From CAYYJR01 sp964472305 (lineage in GTDB: Bacteria > Armatimonadota > Hebobacteria > CAIYQO01), in contig CAYYJR010000001.1 in the NCBI GenBank assembly GCA_964472305.1, forward strand, positions 186,001 to 250,000: a stretch of 64,000 nucleotides of DNA. The letters are read 5' to 3'. The notes under the pieces are model-generated. The model searched no databases, was not told the origin of the DNA, and saw only the letters and a program-made list of their open reading frames with translations. This document shows positions 17,272 to 26,253 of this stretch, piece by piece; positions within the stretch are counted from its first letter, which is position 1; each line of letters starts with the position of its first letter. Made by a program: the position numbers and the translations under genes.

Positions 17272-19056
17272 TCATAGGCCGTCTTTGTCGGGAACTCCGG
17301 CTGGCGAGGTTTGTTCGCCGGTGAGGCGTACAAGACAGTAATCGCCTGCTCGCGTGATCTGTTGGATGCGGGCGTGTTGCCGGAGTAACGCCAATCCGCG
17401 CGCATTCGTCACACAGGTGACCATCGGTCCCGATGCCAGGATGCGCGGCAACGCATCACAGGCTGCGCCACGGTCTTTCTCGTGGAAGGTCACGCGCCGA
17501 TGGCCGTAATACACCAGGCTCTCGCTGGTATGGATATGGTACAGCCATACCGGCTCGGTGGTCGGCAACGACCGCAACAGACCACTAAGCGCCAGTGAAT
17601 TGCCGTAGGCGCTGTGGAGATAGAGCGGCACCACGGCCAACATGATGAACGTGAAGAGAACGCCCCAACCGCCAACGAGCCAACCGGAATAGCGCTCGAC
17701 GCTCTGGCGAGCGCGCGCGAACAGGATGCCGGCGAGAAACAACACGCCAAGCCCGGCCAGCAGCCAGGTGATGTGCTGTGTTAACGGCTGGGGGAATGCC
17801 AGCCCTTTCAACGGCGCGCCTTCCGCCGTCGGACGAGTGAGCGTATAACATAACCCGCCGATCCAGCCGATTCCGATCAGCAGCAGCACGAACAATTCGC
17901 TAAACGCCGCCCGGTGCTGGCGGCGGGCGAACATGCCGTCCGCTTCCGCCGGATGCTCCACGCGGCTCAGCAGGTGTAGCGCGAACAGCAAGGCGGCCGC
18001 GCCGGCAATGCTGTGGATATACTGCGGCAACTGGGTGCGCGACAGTGAAAAGAAGCCGATCACGCAGGCAAGCCATACCCAGGCGAATCGGCGGATGCGT
18101 GCCGCGTGGTCGGAAGTGGCTGATACAGGCGGCGCGATGAGATCGCGCACCAGCACCGCGCTGAAAGGGAAGAGGAATACCAGCGACAACAACGGAAAGG
18201 TGAACAGCCCGAGCAGTAGATTTTGTGTGCCGTGCCCTTCCTTAGTGGTGGTATAGCGTTGTAGGTTCTCGCGCAGGAAGAAATGACGCAGGAATTCCGG
18301 TCCATCGACGATATAGGTTGCGATGAACCACGGCGCGGCAATCAGCACGAATACCACGAGCATTGCCACCCACGGCGTCCGCTTGATCGCCGGCAGCAAC
18401 TCACGACGGCTAAGGTAATAGATAAACCACACCAGCGCGGGGATCACCACTCCGACCGGCCCTTTGGTGAGGAATGCCAGCGCGCCCGCCAGCGCCGCCA
18501 GCAGATACCAGCGCCGCGCGCCTGCCGCGGAGCTTTCCAAATCAGCTTGCAACAGCGCCAGCAGAGCCGTGGAGATAAACAGCGTCAGCGTGGCGTCGGT
18601 GGTTGCCGCGCGCGCCCACACAGCCGTAAATGGCATCGTCGCCAACGCCAAGGCGCCCAGCAGCGCCGCTCCGCGTGCGCGCTGACGGCGTCGTTCATCT
18701 TCACCCGCGCTTGCCGGCAACCAATGCAGCAGGAACCCGTGTACCAGCAGCACCAGCAGGATGCCGGCGACCGCCGAGGGCAACCGCGCGGCTACCTCGT
18801 TCTTCCCGAATACGCGCATCGATGCGGACTGCAGCCAGTAGATCAGGATCGGTTTTTGGTAGCGCGGCAGGTAGTTGAAATGCGGAATCAGGTAATCGCC
18901 GCTCTCCACCATCTCGCGCGATGCTTCGCTGAAGCGCACCTCATCGCGTTCGGTGAGCGGCACCTGGCCCGGCCAGACGCAAAAGAGCAGGAGGCAGGTA
19001 ATGAGCAGCAACAAACGTTGCCGCGTTGGTGCTAGTTGTCCCAGGCGTTCCAACAC
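17272..19056 (-). CDS. ArnT/PMT-type lipid-linked glycosyltransferase (GT39/GT83)
   Basis: The roughly 594-residue protein has about 12 membrane helices. The first periplasmic loop holds TERDEVRFSEASREM (DE-type catalytic acidic pair of GT-C transferases) followed by the ArnT-like block FNYLPRYQKPILIYW. Such enzymes use polyprenyl-phosphate sugars, here plausibly made by the GT2 enzyme at 15466, to decorate lipid A, proteins or polymers. The C-terminal 130 residues form a soluble periplasmic domain. The start is uncertain: the frame opens with a TTG at 19173, but GTG at 19056, ten nt behind AGAAAGGA, is better supported. Confidence 0.8.
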   Translation of the reverse strand: MLERLGQLAPTRQRLLLLITCLLLFCVWPGQVPLTERDEVRFSEASREMVESGDYLIPHFNYLPRYQKPILIYWLQSASMRVFGKNEVAARLPSAVAGILLVLLVHGFLLHWLPASAGEDERRRQRARGAALLGALALATMPFTAVWARAATTDATLTLFISTALLALLQADLESSAAGARRWYLLAALAGALAFLTKGPVGVVIPALVWFIYYLSRRELLPAIKRTPWVAMLVVFVLIAAPWFIATYIVDGPEFLRHFFLRENLQRYTTTKEGHGTQNLLLGLFTFPLLSLVFLFPFSAVLVRDLIAPPVSATSDHAARIRRFAWVWLACVIGFFSLSRTQLPQYIHSIAGAAALLFALHLLSRVEHPAEADGMFARRQHRAAFSELFVLLLIGIGWIGGLCYTLTRPTAEGAPLKGLAFPQPLTQHITWLLAGLGVLFLAGILFARARQSVERYSGWLVGGWGVLFTFIMLAVVPLYLHSAYGNSLALSGLLRSLPTTEPVWLYHIHTSESLVYYGHRRVTFHEKDRGAACDALPRILASGPMVTCVTNARGLALLRQHARIQQITRAGDYCLVRLTGEQTSPAGVPDKDGL

Positions 19057-19404
19057 GCGGCGGTGATCCTTTCTGACCGGTTGGGCTACGTCCTTCAGTA
19101 TAGCAGAAGTGGGATCATTCGCTAATAGTGCAACGGGTATGCTGACACCGCAACAGGGCAATAGATTCGTCAATACTTATGCGGCACACGGGGCAACGGC
19201 CTGTTATGCCGGGGTTGGCGAGTTGGAACGACAGGCCATGTTTTCTCGGCGTCGCGCGGTGATAACGGATTCTTGCTCCCGCGCGTCGTGGAACCACGAT
19301 TCCCTGTTACCTCACCAGGACTATTTGTCACAAATCCCGCCTACCGGTGTCCTGCTTATCATCCTATCATGGGAATGCGCGGTTGCCGCGCGAGGAGGGG
19401 TGTA
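19057..19404. other. Intergenic region between divergent genes
   Basis: Nothing coding is supported here if the ArnT-like gene starts at 19056; otherwise its N terminus extends to 19173. The region should contain the promoters of both the transferase and the flavoprotein. Confidence 0.35.
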
Positions 19405-20346
19405 ATGGTGCACGAATGCGATATTGCCGTTATCGGCGCTGGACCGGCGGGCATGGCCGCGGCCATTCGCGCGCGGTGGATGCGAGCGCCGGGATCGGCG
19501 CCGGCGCGGGTCGTGTTGTTCGATCCGGCGGGATTCGGCGGCATCGCGCGCATGGGCGCTATATATCTCACCGGTCCCTCGTTCGGCTTCATCGGGCATG
19601 ATTTGGTGCGCAAGTTACGGGCGGACGTCGAACTGCTGGAGATTCCGCTGTTGCGCGAAGCCGTATCCGGGCTGCAACGCACGGACGCGGGTTGGCAGGT
19701 GGAGACGCCGCTGCGCACGGTGGCGTGCACCGCGGTGGTGCTTGCCACCGGGCTGCGCCGGCTCTCGCGTGAGATCGACCTTACCCGCACCAGCCGGCTC
19801 ATCCACCTGACCGGCGGGTATCGCCGGGCTGTCGAGCGTATCACCGATTGGTCGCGCGAACACACGGACTGCCACCTGGTCATTATCGGGGGGGAGCCGT
19901 TAGCCGCCTCGCTGCCGCTGTTCCGACAGCTTGACGCCGGACGCAATCGCCTGGAGGCGATATGCGAGCCGCGGCAGGGGATGTGCCGCCTGCGCCGCGA
20001 GGAAGAGCACGCCGTCATTTCCGTGGGGGAGATGGGGGAGACGCGTGAGATCGTCTGCGATCAGGTTATGCTCGATTATCACTCGCTGGAAATGGCGCCG
20101 TCATCGCTGGCCTTCCTGTCACCGGCATTGCGCACGGCGGTGGGATATTGCGCGGTTGGGCCGGCCGGTGTGCCGATGTTGCCGGGTTTGTTCGCCGCCG
20201 GGGACTGCGCCGGCGCGCCCTGTCTGTGCCTGAAAGCGCTGGCCGAAGGATCGCTGGCGGGCGATCACGCCTACCGCTGTGCATGCGCACCCTCACTGCT
20301 GGATATCGATGAGGTATTGCTACCGGCGGCGGCCTATGGCACGTAG
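19405..20346 (+). CDS. FAD-dependent NAD(P)-type oxidoreductase
   Basis: The 313-residue flavoprotein has the N-terminal dinucleotide motif DIAVIGAGPAGMAAA (6-20), the ATG motif VVLATGLRR (about 110), and the C-terminal FAD-binding AGDCAG segment (about 270-275). It resembles thioredoxin-reductase-like or GidA-like proteins but lacks a CxxC redox pair in the usual place; CAGAPCLCL after the AGD motif is a cysteine cluster of unknown meaning. ATG at 19405 follows GAGGAGGGG. It overlaps the convergent methyltransferase by 13 nt. Substrate unknown. Confidence 0.75.
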   Translation: MVHECDIAVIGAGPAGMAAAIRARWMRAPGSAPARVVLFDPAGFGGIARMGAIYLTGPSFGFIGHDLVRKLRADVELLEIPLLREAVSGLQRTDAGWQVETPLRTVACTAVVLATGLRRLSREIDLTRTSRLIHLTGGYRRAVERITDWSREHTDCHLVIIGGEPLAASLPLFRQLDAGRNRLEAICEPRQGMCRLRREEEHAVISVGEMGETREIVCDQVMLDYHSLEMAPSSLAFLSPALRTAVGYCAVGPAGVPMLPGLFAAGDCAGAPCLCLKALAEGSLAGDHAYRCACAPSLLDIDEVLLPAAAYGT

Positions 20347-21062
20347 CGGGCGACTACCGTGAGTAATGAGGATACCGCGCGGGAATGTTCCGCGGTGAAG
20401 GTGGGAGCGATGAGCACGGTGCGAAAGCCGAAGCGTCCGAGGAAGCGATGGATAGCAATGGGCGAGTAGAGCCGGAGCGGGGATCGGCCGTCATCCCAGG
20501 AGACGGCGTGAGTGTTGCGGGTGAGTTGATCGCCATTCAAGGTATTGACCGCCAGCACGCCATCGACGCGACAATAATATGCGGCCAGTCTCAGCAGTTC
20601 CGTCGGATCGGTCGCATGTTCCAGCCCGCGTGAGATGGAGACAGCGTCGAAATTACCCGCCGGCCACCGCCCCTCACCCGCGGGGATGCGGAGCGTCGGC
20701 AGGCCGGTGTCATCATGGGTGCGCTCGCAGGCCGGCATTGGCTCCACCTCAGCCACACGCCACCCGCGAGCGCACGCCAGCTCGCGAAACCGTTCCGAAG
20801 CGCCGCCGATATCCAGCAGCGCGCCGCGCCCGCCCGCCTGTTCGAGATAAGCCAATCGCTGCCGCAGCGCCGTGTCGCTCTCCTCGTCCGGCACGGTAGG
20901 CAACGGGGCATGTTCGTAAGGCGGTTCCATCGCCGCGCCGTCATCGGTGGCGCGGTAAATATACCGGCACGAGGAGCAGCGCACGATGTGCGACCGTGTC
21001 GCAGAGCGTAACGCCTCTTGCTCGGGTGATGCGCAGATTGGGCATGTCTGGTTGGATGACAT
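20334..21062 (-). CDS. Zinc-ribbon class I methyltransferase
   Basis: The 242-residue protein begins with a zinc ribbon (CPIC at 6-9, CSSCRYIY at about 30-37) typical of methyltransferases that handle sugars or hypermodified lipids (the Methyltransf_13/SAM 'CxxC' group), followed by a Rossmann core with a GALLDIGGASERF motif I. The usual G-C-G of motif I reads G-G-A here. A further methyltransferase signature, SRGLEHATDP, matches the post-I motif in which SVLEHVPDP is common. Substrate unknown; sugar O-methylation is a guess from the neighbouring module. Confidence 0.75.
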   Translation of the reverse strand: MSSNQTCPICASPEQEALRSATRSHIVRCSSCRYIYRATDDGAAMEPPYEHAPLPTVPDEESDTALRQRLAYLEQAGGRGALLDIGGASERFRELACARGWRVAEVEPMPACERTHDDTGLPTLRIPAGEGRWPAGNFDAVSISRGLEHATDPTELLRLAAYYCRVDGVLAVNTLNGDQLTRNTHAVSWDDGRSPLRLYSPIAIHRFLGRFGFRTVLIAPTFTAEHSRAVSSLLTVVARYVP

Positions 21063-21428
21063 GGGAAACGGCTTTCATCAGGGAATGACACTACACTATA
21101 GGAACACCAACAGCCTTTTCGCGTATGAATGATCAGACAATATGCGCAGATTGTGCGACAGAAGCGACAATCGACGGCAATTTCATGCCATCCGGTCATT
21201 GCCACGCCGCCATAGCATCCAGCGGGTAGTGGTCAGATGTGGCACCGGGTGGAAGATCGGCAAAGGCGGCAAAGTGAGCGGCGAGAACATTGGGTTTTGC
21301 CCGGAAAGATGCCGACGACTGGGTGTGGGGCATGGTATAATAGGCCGTGCATGGCGCTTGACGGGTCGATGGGGAATCGATAGGGTATATAACGTCACAG
21401 CGTTCACGGGTAAAGGTTACGCACAGGC
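21063..21428. other. Intergenic region upstream of the redox locus
   Basis: About 370 nt without a supported gene. A consensus TATAAT occurs at 21336-21341, 88 nt before the first gene of the redox locus, but I see no matching -35 box at 16-18 nt. Confidence 0.35.
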
Positions 21429-22820
21429 ATGAGACCGGCTGTTATCGCCACCATCGTTCCCATCTTCGCCGGGGTCCTCGGCGTGTTTCTGCTCGGTTAT
21501 TGGCTGGGCAGCGGGCGCCAGCCATTGGCGTTGAGCGAGCGCATTCCGGTGGCTGAACGAGCCACGCCGCCAGGACAGCTCGCACCGGTCAACCTGTCCG
21601 GCACTTTCGTCATTTCCGATGGCGTCGTCACGCCGTTGCCGGGGGTATGGCCGGGATTCCGCGGTGAGCGTGAGGACGGCGTCTGTACCGAAACCGTGCC
21701 GCTGGCGCGCGGGTGGAGCGCGGAAGGTCCGTCGAAACTGTGGGCGGTCGATTGCGGCGAAGGATATGCCGGAGCGGCGGTGCGCGCGGGTCGGGTCTAC
21801 CTGCTCGATTACGATCAGCAGGAGCGGCGTGATGTGCTGCGTTGTCTGTCGTTGGCCGACGGAAAAGATATCTGGCGGCGCTCTTATCCGGTGAAAGTGA
21901 AGCGCAACCACGGCATGTCGCGCACGGTGACCGCGGTGTCGGAAAAATACGCCGTCAGCCTGGGTCCCAAGTGCCACGTACTGTGTGTGGATGCCGTCAC
22001 CGGCGCCTACCGTTGGGGATTGGACCTGGTGCGTCAGTTCCGCGGCAAGGTGCCGGCCTGGTATGCCGGACAATGCCCGCTCATAGACGGCGATCGCGTC
22101 ATCCTCGCTCCGGGCGGTGACGCGCTGCTGATCGCCGTCGATGCCGCCACCGGTAAGATACTCTGGCGCACGCCCAATCCCGACCGGCTGCCAATGTCGC
22201 ATTCGTCCATCATCCCGATGACGGTGTTCAACCAGCGCACCTATGTCTATTGTGCACAAGGCGGCGTGGTGGGCGTCTCCGCCGATGACGGTCGCGTACT
22301 GTGGCAGACGGACGAGTGGAAAGTGCGCATCGCGACGATTCCTACCCCGCTCATCCTGCCCGGCGGGCGCATCTTCCTCGCCGGGGGGTATAATGCCGGC
22401 AGCCTCATGCTGCAGCTCAAGCGCGAGGAGGGAAAGATTACCGTCAAAACCCTCTACCGCCTGAAGCCGGACGAATTCGGCTCCGACCAGCAGACACCGA
22501 TCTATTATCAGGATTATATTTACGGCGTCATCCCCGGCGGGCAGCTTGTCTGCCTGCGCCCGGACGGGAAACTGGTATGGAACAGCGGCACGACGCGCTT
22601 CGGACTGGGGCCATACCTTATCGCCGATGGCATGCTGTACCTGCTCAACGATACCGGCATACTGACGCTGGTCGAGGCCAGTCCGGCGGGGTACCACCAG
22701 TTAGCGCAGGCGAAGGTGCTGTCCGGCCCCGATGCCTGGGGACCGCCGGCACTGGCAGGTGGGCGATTGCTGGTGCGCGACCTGACTCACCTGGTGTGCC
22801 TGGACGTGCGAAGGAGATAG
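21429..22820 (+). CDS. Membrane-anchored PQQ-like beta-propeller protein
   Basis: The 463-residue protein has an N-terminal signal anchor (about 4-26) and an exported propeller built of PQQ/BamB-type blades (VTGAYRWGLD, ATGKILWRT, DGRVLWQTD, DGKLVWNSG; each ending in a G-x-x-x-W strand). There is no quinohaemoprotein cytochrome domain and no visible alcohol-dehydrogenase disulfide pair, so it is more likely a BamB-like scaffold than an enzyme. It heads the redox locus and its stop is immediately followed by the GTG of the NHL protein. Confidence 0.8.
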   Translation: MRPAVIATIVPIFAGVLGVFLLGYWLGSGRQPLALSERIPVAERATPPGQLAPVNLSGTFVISDGVVTPLPGVWPGFRGEREDGVCTETVPLARGWSAEGPSKLWAVDCGEGYAGAAVRAGRVYLLDYDQQERRDVLRCLSLADGKDIWRRSYPVKVKRNHGMSRTVTAVSEKYAVSLGPKCHVLCVDAVTGAYRWGLDLVRQFRGKVPAWYAGQCPLIDGDRVILAPGGDALLIAVDAATGKILWRTPNPDRLPMSHSSIIPMTVFNQRTYVYCAQGGVVGVSADDGRVLWQTDEWKVRIATIPTPLILPGGRIFLAGGYNAGSLMLQLKREEGKITVKTLYRLKPDEFGSDQQTPIYYQDYIYGVIPGGQLVCLRPDGKLVWNSGTTRFGLGPYLIADGMLYLLNDTGILTLVEASPAGYHQLAQAKVLSGPDAWGPPALAGGRLLVRDLTHLVCLDVRRR

Positions 22821-23768
22821 GTGAACGTGGAGCGACCGATCGAGCGCTGGGTGCGGCTGGCGGGCATCGTGTTGACATTCGCCGCGGGCTTCGCACTGGC
22901 GGGAATGATCGTCGGACGGACGCGCCAGACGGCGACTATGCCGCTACCGGTGACGGCACCGATCGATCCGGCGCTGATCGCCTATCGGGAGATTCGCGAA
23001 ATCCCGACCGGTCTGCGCGCCTCACGCGGCATTGCGCTCACTCCGGTTGGGCAGCTCTGTGTGGTGGGCGACCGGCAGTATCGGCTGTTCGATGGCGCCG
23101 GGGCGCGGTTGGCCGACGTTTCGTTGCCGGATTCGCCGCAATGCGTGGCTGTAACCGAATCCGGAATGATCGTTATCGGCTACCGCAACCGGGTAGAGAC
23201 GCGCGTATATACTCATCCGGAACGCCCTGAATACTGGCCGATGGTGAACGGGAAGCCGTATCTGACCGCCGTGGCCGTGACGAAGTCAAGCATATGGATT
23301 GCAGACGCGGGGAACCGCCGTGTCTACTGTTTCAAGGCGGGGAAATTGCTGCGTCGTATCGGGAACGGCCTGGAAGCACCCAGTCCGCATCTTGACGTGG
23401 CAGTCGGGCGTGATGGCCTGGTGTGGATGGCCAATCCGGGGCGCCACCGATTGGAAGGATACGCGCCGGATGGTACACTACAGCGACAATGGGGCACGGC
23501 GAGTACCGCGGTGGAAGGCTTTACCGGATGCTGCAACCCGGTCGATTTCGCATTACTGCCGGACGGGCGCTTCGTCACCGCGGAAAAGGGTACACCGCGA
23601 GTAAAAATCTATCGGCGGGATGGTGTCTTCGAGTGTGTGGTGGCTTCTTCGGGCAGCTTTGATGCACCCGACGCCATCGCCGACCTGGCGGTTGATACGA
23701 AGGGGCGCGTGTATGTACTGGACCGCCGGCGCAACACAGTGCGCGTCTTTGCGTCTAATACAAAGTAG
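22821..23768 (+). CDS. Membrane-anchored NHL-repeat protein
   Basis: The 315-residue protein has an N-terminal transmembrane helix (about 13-31) and an exported six-blade NHL propeller (LTPVGQLCVVGD, KSSIWIADAGNRRVYCF, GRDGLVWMANPGRHRLEGY, DTKGRVYVLDRRRNTVRVF). NHL propellers mediate protein or carbohydrate contacts. The GTG start directly abuts the preceding stop codon, so both propellers are translated together. Similar NHL/PQQ propeller pairs next to Tat ferredoxins suggest a shared extracytoplasmic role; the role itself is unknown. Confidence 0.8.
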   Translation: MNVERPIERWVRLAGIVLTFAAGFALAGMIVGRTRQTATMPLPVTAPIDPALIAYREIREIPTGLRASRGIALTPVGQLCVVGDRQYRLFDGAGARLADVSLPDSPQCVAVTESGMIVIGYRNRVETRVYTHPERPEYWPMVNGKPYLTAVAVTKSSIWIADAGNRRVYCFKAGKLLRRIGNGLEAPSPHLDVAVGRDGLVWMANPGRHRLEGYAPDGTLQRQWGTASTAVEGFTGCCNPVDFALLPDGRFVTAEKGTPRVKIYRRDGVFECVVASSGSFDAPDAIADLAVDTKGRVYVLDRRRNTVRVFASNTK

Positions 23769-24114
23769 CACTCCGTTACGTGTGATGTCGATGGTCATTG
23801 GTTGAGGACAGGCTGTCCGCGTTGCAACCACACAACCATTACCGTGTGATTGCAATACGGCCAATCCCAGGCAATATCGAGTACGTGGCAAGAGGCGGAC
23901 CTGCTCAACGACCACGCCGCATGACGCTTTAAGTAGTCGTAGTAGGATAGCGGGAGAGTATTACTGGTTTGCGTGACTGGCATGCTGGAACAGACAGCCC
24001 CGGTTGGGTGCCGTCGCCATGGTCACCCATCCTGCCGCAGGCGGATCGTCTTGCCGGTTCCGCTCCAGTAGAGATTGATGCGATGCTACGAACCTGATGA
24101 GAGCGAGACATGTA
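23769..24114. other. Intergenic region inside the redox locus
   Basis: About 345 nt with no supported coding frame. It splits the locus into the propeller pair upstream and the electron-transfer genes downstream, and may hold a second promoter. Confidence 0.35.
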
Positions 24115-24354
24115 ATGCCTGACAATAAACCGACAACCCGGCGCGAATTCCTGCGCAGCGTGGCGCGTTACGGCATGCTGGCGCTGCTGGGCGGCGGTGT
24201 GGGCGCGTTGACGGCACGGCGGCGGGAGACATGCGAGAACCACGGCGTCTGCCGTGGTTGCACGGCGTTCGATGACTGCGGGCTGCCGCAAGCATTATCG
24301 GCGAAACAGGCGGGAGTGGAAGGGACGACATGGCGGAAGACACCGGCACAGTAA
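24115..24354 (+). CDS. Small Tat-signal protein with clustered cysteines
   Basis: The 79-residue protein starts with a twin-arginine signal (TTRREFLRS at 7-15 followed by a hydrophobic stretch) and then carries four cysteines in a 16-residue window (CENHGVCRGC plus a later DDC), ending in a short polar tail. The cysteine pattern could bind a metal or an iron-sulfur cluster, but no family is recognised. It overlaps the following ferredoxin gene by 25 nt. Start at the second ATG (24115) places the RR motif correctly. Confidence 0.65.
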   Translation: MPDNKPTTRREFLRSVARYGMLALLGGGVGALTARRRETCENHGVCRGCTAFDDCGLPQALSAKQAGVEGTTWRKTPAQ

Positions 24355-24902
24355 GCCGGCGCGATTTGCTGGCACGCGGGGCACGCGGCGCGGGAGTGCT
24401 CATCGCCGGCGGGACGCTGGGTGCGCTGGGATTGCGCGCGCACGCAGAGACCGTGTGGCAGATCGACCCGAACAAGTGCACGTGTTGCGGCAAGTGCGCC
24501 ACCGCCTGCGTGCTGACGCCCTCCGCGGTGAAGTGCGTGCATGCCTATGCCATCTGCGGCTATTGCGACCTGTGCTTCGGCTTTTTCGATACGCAATCGC
24601 AGTCCAGCAACCTGGACACCGGCGCGGAAAACCAGCTTTGTCCCACCGGCGCCATCAAGCGCTCTTTCATCGAGGATCCCTATTACGAGTACGTGATCGA
24701 CGAAGCGCTGTGCATCGGCTGCGCGCGGTGCGTTAACGGGTGCAACCAGTTTGGCAATGGGTCGCTCTTTCTGCAGGTGCGCCATGATCGCTGCACCCAC
24801 TGTAACCAGTGCGCCATCGCCTCCGCCTGCCCGTCGCAAGCCATCGTGCGCGTGCCCGTCGATCAGCCCTATCTGCTGAAAGACAGGAAGCAGGACGGAT
24901 GA
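24330..24902 (+). CDS. Tat-exported polyferredoxin
   Basis: The 190-residue protein has a Tat signal (VSRRDLLARGARG at 8-20, then a hydrophobic core) and at least three 4Fe-4S sites: CTCCGKCATAC, CIGCARCVNGC and CTHCNQCAIASAC, plus an extra cysteine-rich loop (CGYCDLC). It resembles NrfC/DmsB-like iron-sulfur subunits and should work as an electron carrier on the outer face of the cytoplasmic membrane. Its stop overlaps the start of the NapH-like membrane protein, a natural redox partner. Confidence 0.85.
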   Translation: MAEDTGTVSRRDLLARGARGAGVLIAGGTLGALGLRAHAETVWQIDPNKCTCCGKCATACVLTPSAVKCVHAYAICGYCDLCFGFFDTQSQSSNLDTGAENQLCPTGAIKRSFIEDPYYEYVIDEALCIGCARCVNGCNQFGNGSLFLQVRHDRCTHCNQCAIASACPSQAIVRVPVDQPYLLKDRKQDG

Positions 24903-26239
24903 TGCGCTTCCTTCGCACCCAGCTCTTGTTGCTGCTGCTCTCCGTCGCCGTCTTCGCGGAGGAGCGCTATCCGCCACCGGAATTTGACCAGGGGTACGTG
25001 CTGCCGCACACTCAGACACCGTTGCCGCGTCCGGAGTGGATGGCCTATCAGGATATATTGGTGCTGGCGGTTGCACTGGTGCTGGCATCGTACCTGACGT
25101 TGAAACGCCGCTCGCGCGCCGGCGTTTTCGCGCTGATGCTTGGTTCTCTCGCTTACTTCGGCTTTTACCGCCATGGGTGCGTGTGCCCGGTGGGATCGAT
25201 CCAGAACGTGGCGCAGGCGCTCGGTCAGCCTGCTGTCGCGTTGCCGCTGGGGGTGGCGGCGTTCTTCTTGTTGCCGTTGCTCGTCGCGCTGTTCGCCGGG
25301 CGCGCCTTCTGTGCCGGCGTGTGCCCGCTGGGGGCGGTGCAGGACGTGACGCTATTGCGTCCGGTGAAAGTGCCGGCGTGGCTGGAGCACGCGCTGGGAT
25401 TGCTGGCGTATGTCTACCTGGGCGTCGCGGTGCTTTTTGCCGCCACCGGCAGTGCCTACCTGATCTGCCGCTACGACCCGTTCGTGGCTTTCTTCCGCCT
25501 CGGTGGCACGGTGCCGATGCTCACCGCGGGGGCGATCATGCTTGCCGTGGGAGTCTTTGTCGGACGGCCATATTGTCGCTTTTTCTGTCCTTATGGCGTG
25601 CTGCTGCGCTGGGTGGCACCGCTGGCACGCTGGCGCGTGCGCATCACTCCCGACATCTGCACCCAGTGCCGCCTGTGCGAGGACGCCTGCCCCTTCGGTG
25701 CGATGCGCTATCCCACCCCGACGCCTGCGGGCGACCGGCGGGAAGGCAAATCGCGACTGGTATGGCTGCTGATGCTGCTGCCGGTGTTGATCGCGCTGGG
25801 CGGTACGCTGGGCGCATTCGGCAGCGGCATCCTGGCGCGACAGCATGCCGCCGTGCGGTTGGATATCCGTCTCTGGCAGGAAGAGCATCATCAGGTGACC
25901 GGTGTGACGGACGAGAGCAAGGCGTTTCGCCAACTCGGACAATCGCGTGAGGAAGTTACGCTGGCCGCGACGGCGATTCGCCGGCAATTCCGCATCGGCG
26001 GCCTGCTGCTCGGTGGGTGGATCGGCCTGCTGATCGGCTTGAAGCTGATTCTGCTTTCCATTCGCCGGCGGCGCACGGATTACGAAGCCGACCCTGCCGC
26101 CTGCCTGGCGTGCGGGCGCTGCTACCGGTTCTGCCCACGGGGGAATTCGTTACTCGAACGGGAGAGCGAGGCGCCATTTGAACCGGCGACTCCAGCCTCC
26201 GCTGGAACCGCTGCAGGCAAGGATGCCTGCGGTCCATAG
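24899..26239 (+). CDS. NapH/NosR-like membrane iron-sulfur protein
   Basis: The 446-residue protein has a signal or first helix (4-18), about six further membrane helices, two conserved CxxxCP motifs at membrane edges (CVCPVGS, CAGVCPLGAVQ and CRFFCPYG), and two cytosolic or periplasmic 4Fe-4S sites (CTQCRLCEDACP and CLACGRCYRFCP). NapH/NosR/RnfB-like proteins move electrons between the quinone pool and iron-sulfur partners. ATG at 24899 overlaps the stop of the Tat ferredoxin (ATGA), so the two are co-translated. The C-terminal region has two extra membrane helices before the last cluster. Confidence 0.87.
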   Translation: MMRFLRTQLLLLLLSVAVFAEERYPPPEFDQGYVLPHTQTPLPRPEWMAYQDILVLAVALVLASYLTLKRRSRAGVFALMLGSLAYFGFYRHGCVCPVGSIQNVAQALGQPAVALPLGVAAFFLLPLLVALFAGRAFCAGVCPLGAVQDVTLLRPVKVPAWLEHALGLLAYVYLGVAVLFAATGSAYLICRYDPFVAFFRLGGTVPMLTAGAIMLAVGVFVGRPYCRFFCPYGVLLRWVAPLARWRVRITPDICTQCRLCEDACPFGAMRYPTPTPAGDRREGKSRLVWLLMLLPVLIALGGTLGAFGSGILARQHAAVRLDIRLWQEEHHQVTGVTDESKAFRQLGQSREEVTLAATAIRRQFRIGGLLLGGWIGLLIGLKLILLSIRRRRTDYEADPAACLACGRCYRFCPRGNSLLERESEAPFEPATPASAGTAAGKDACGP

Positions 26240-26253
26240 GAGGGTGATCGAAC

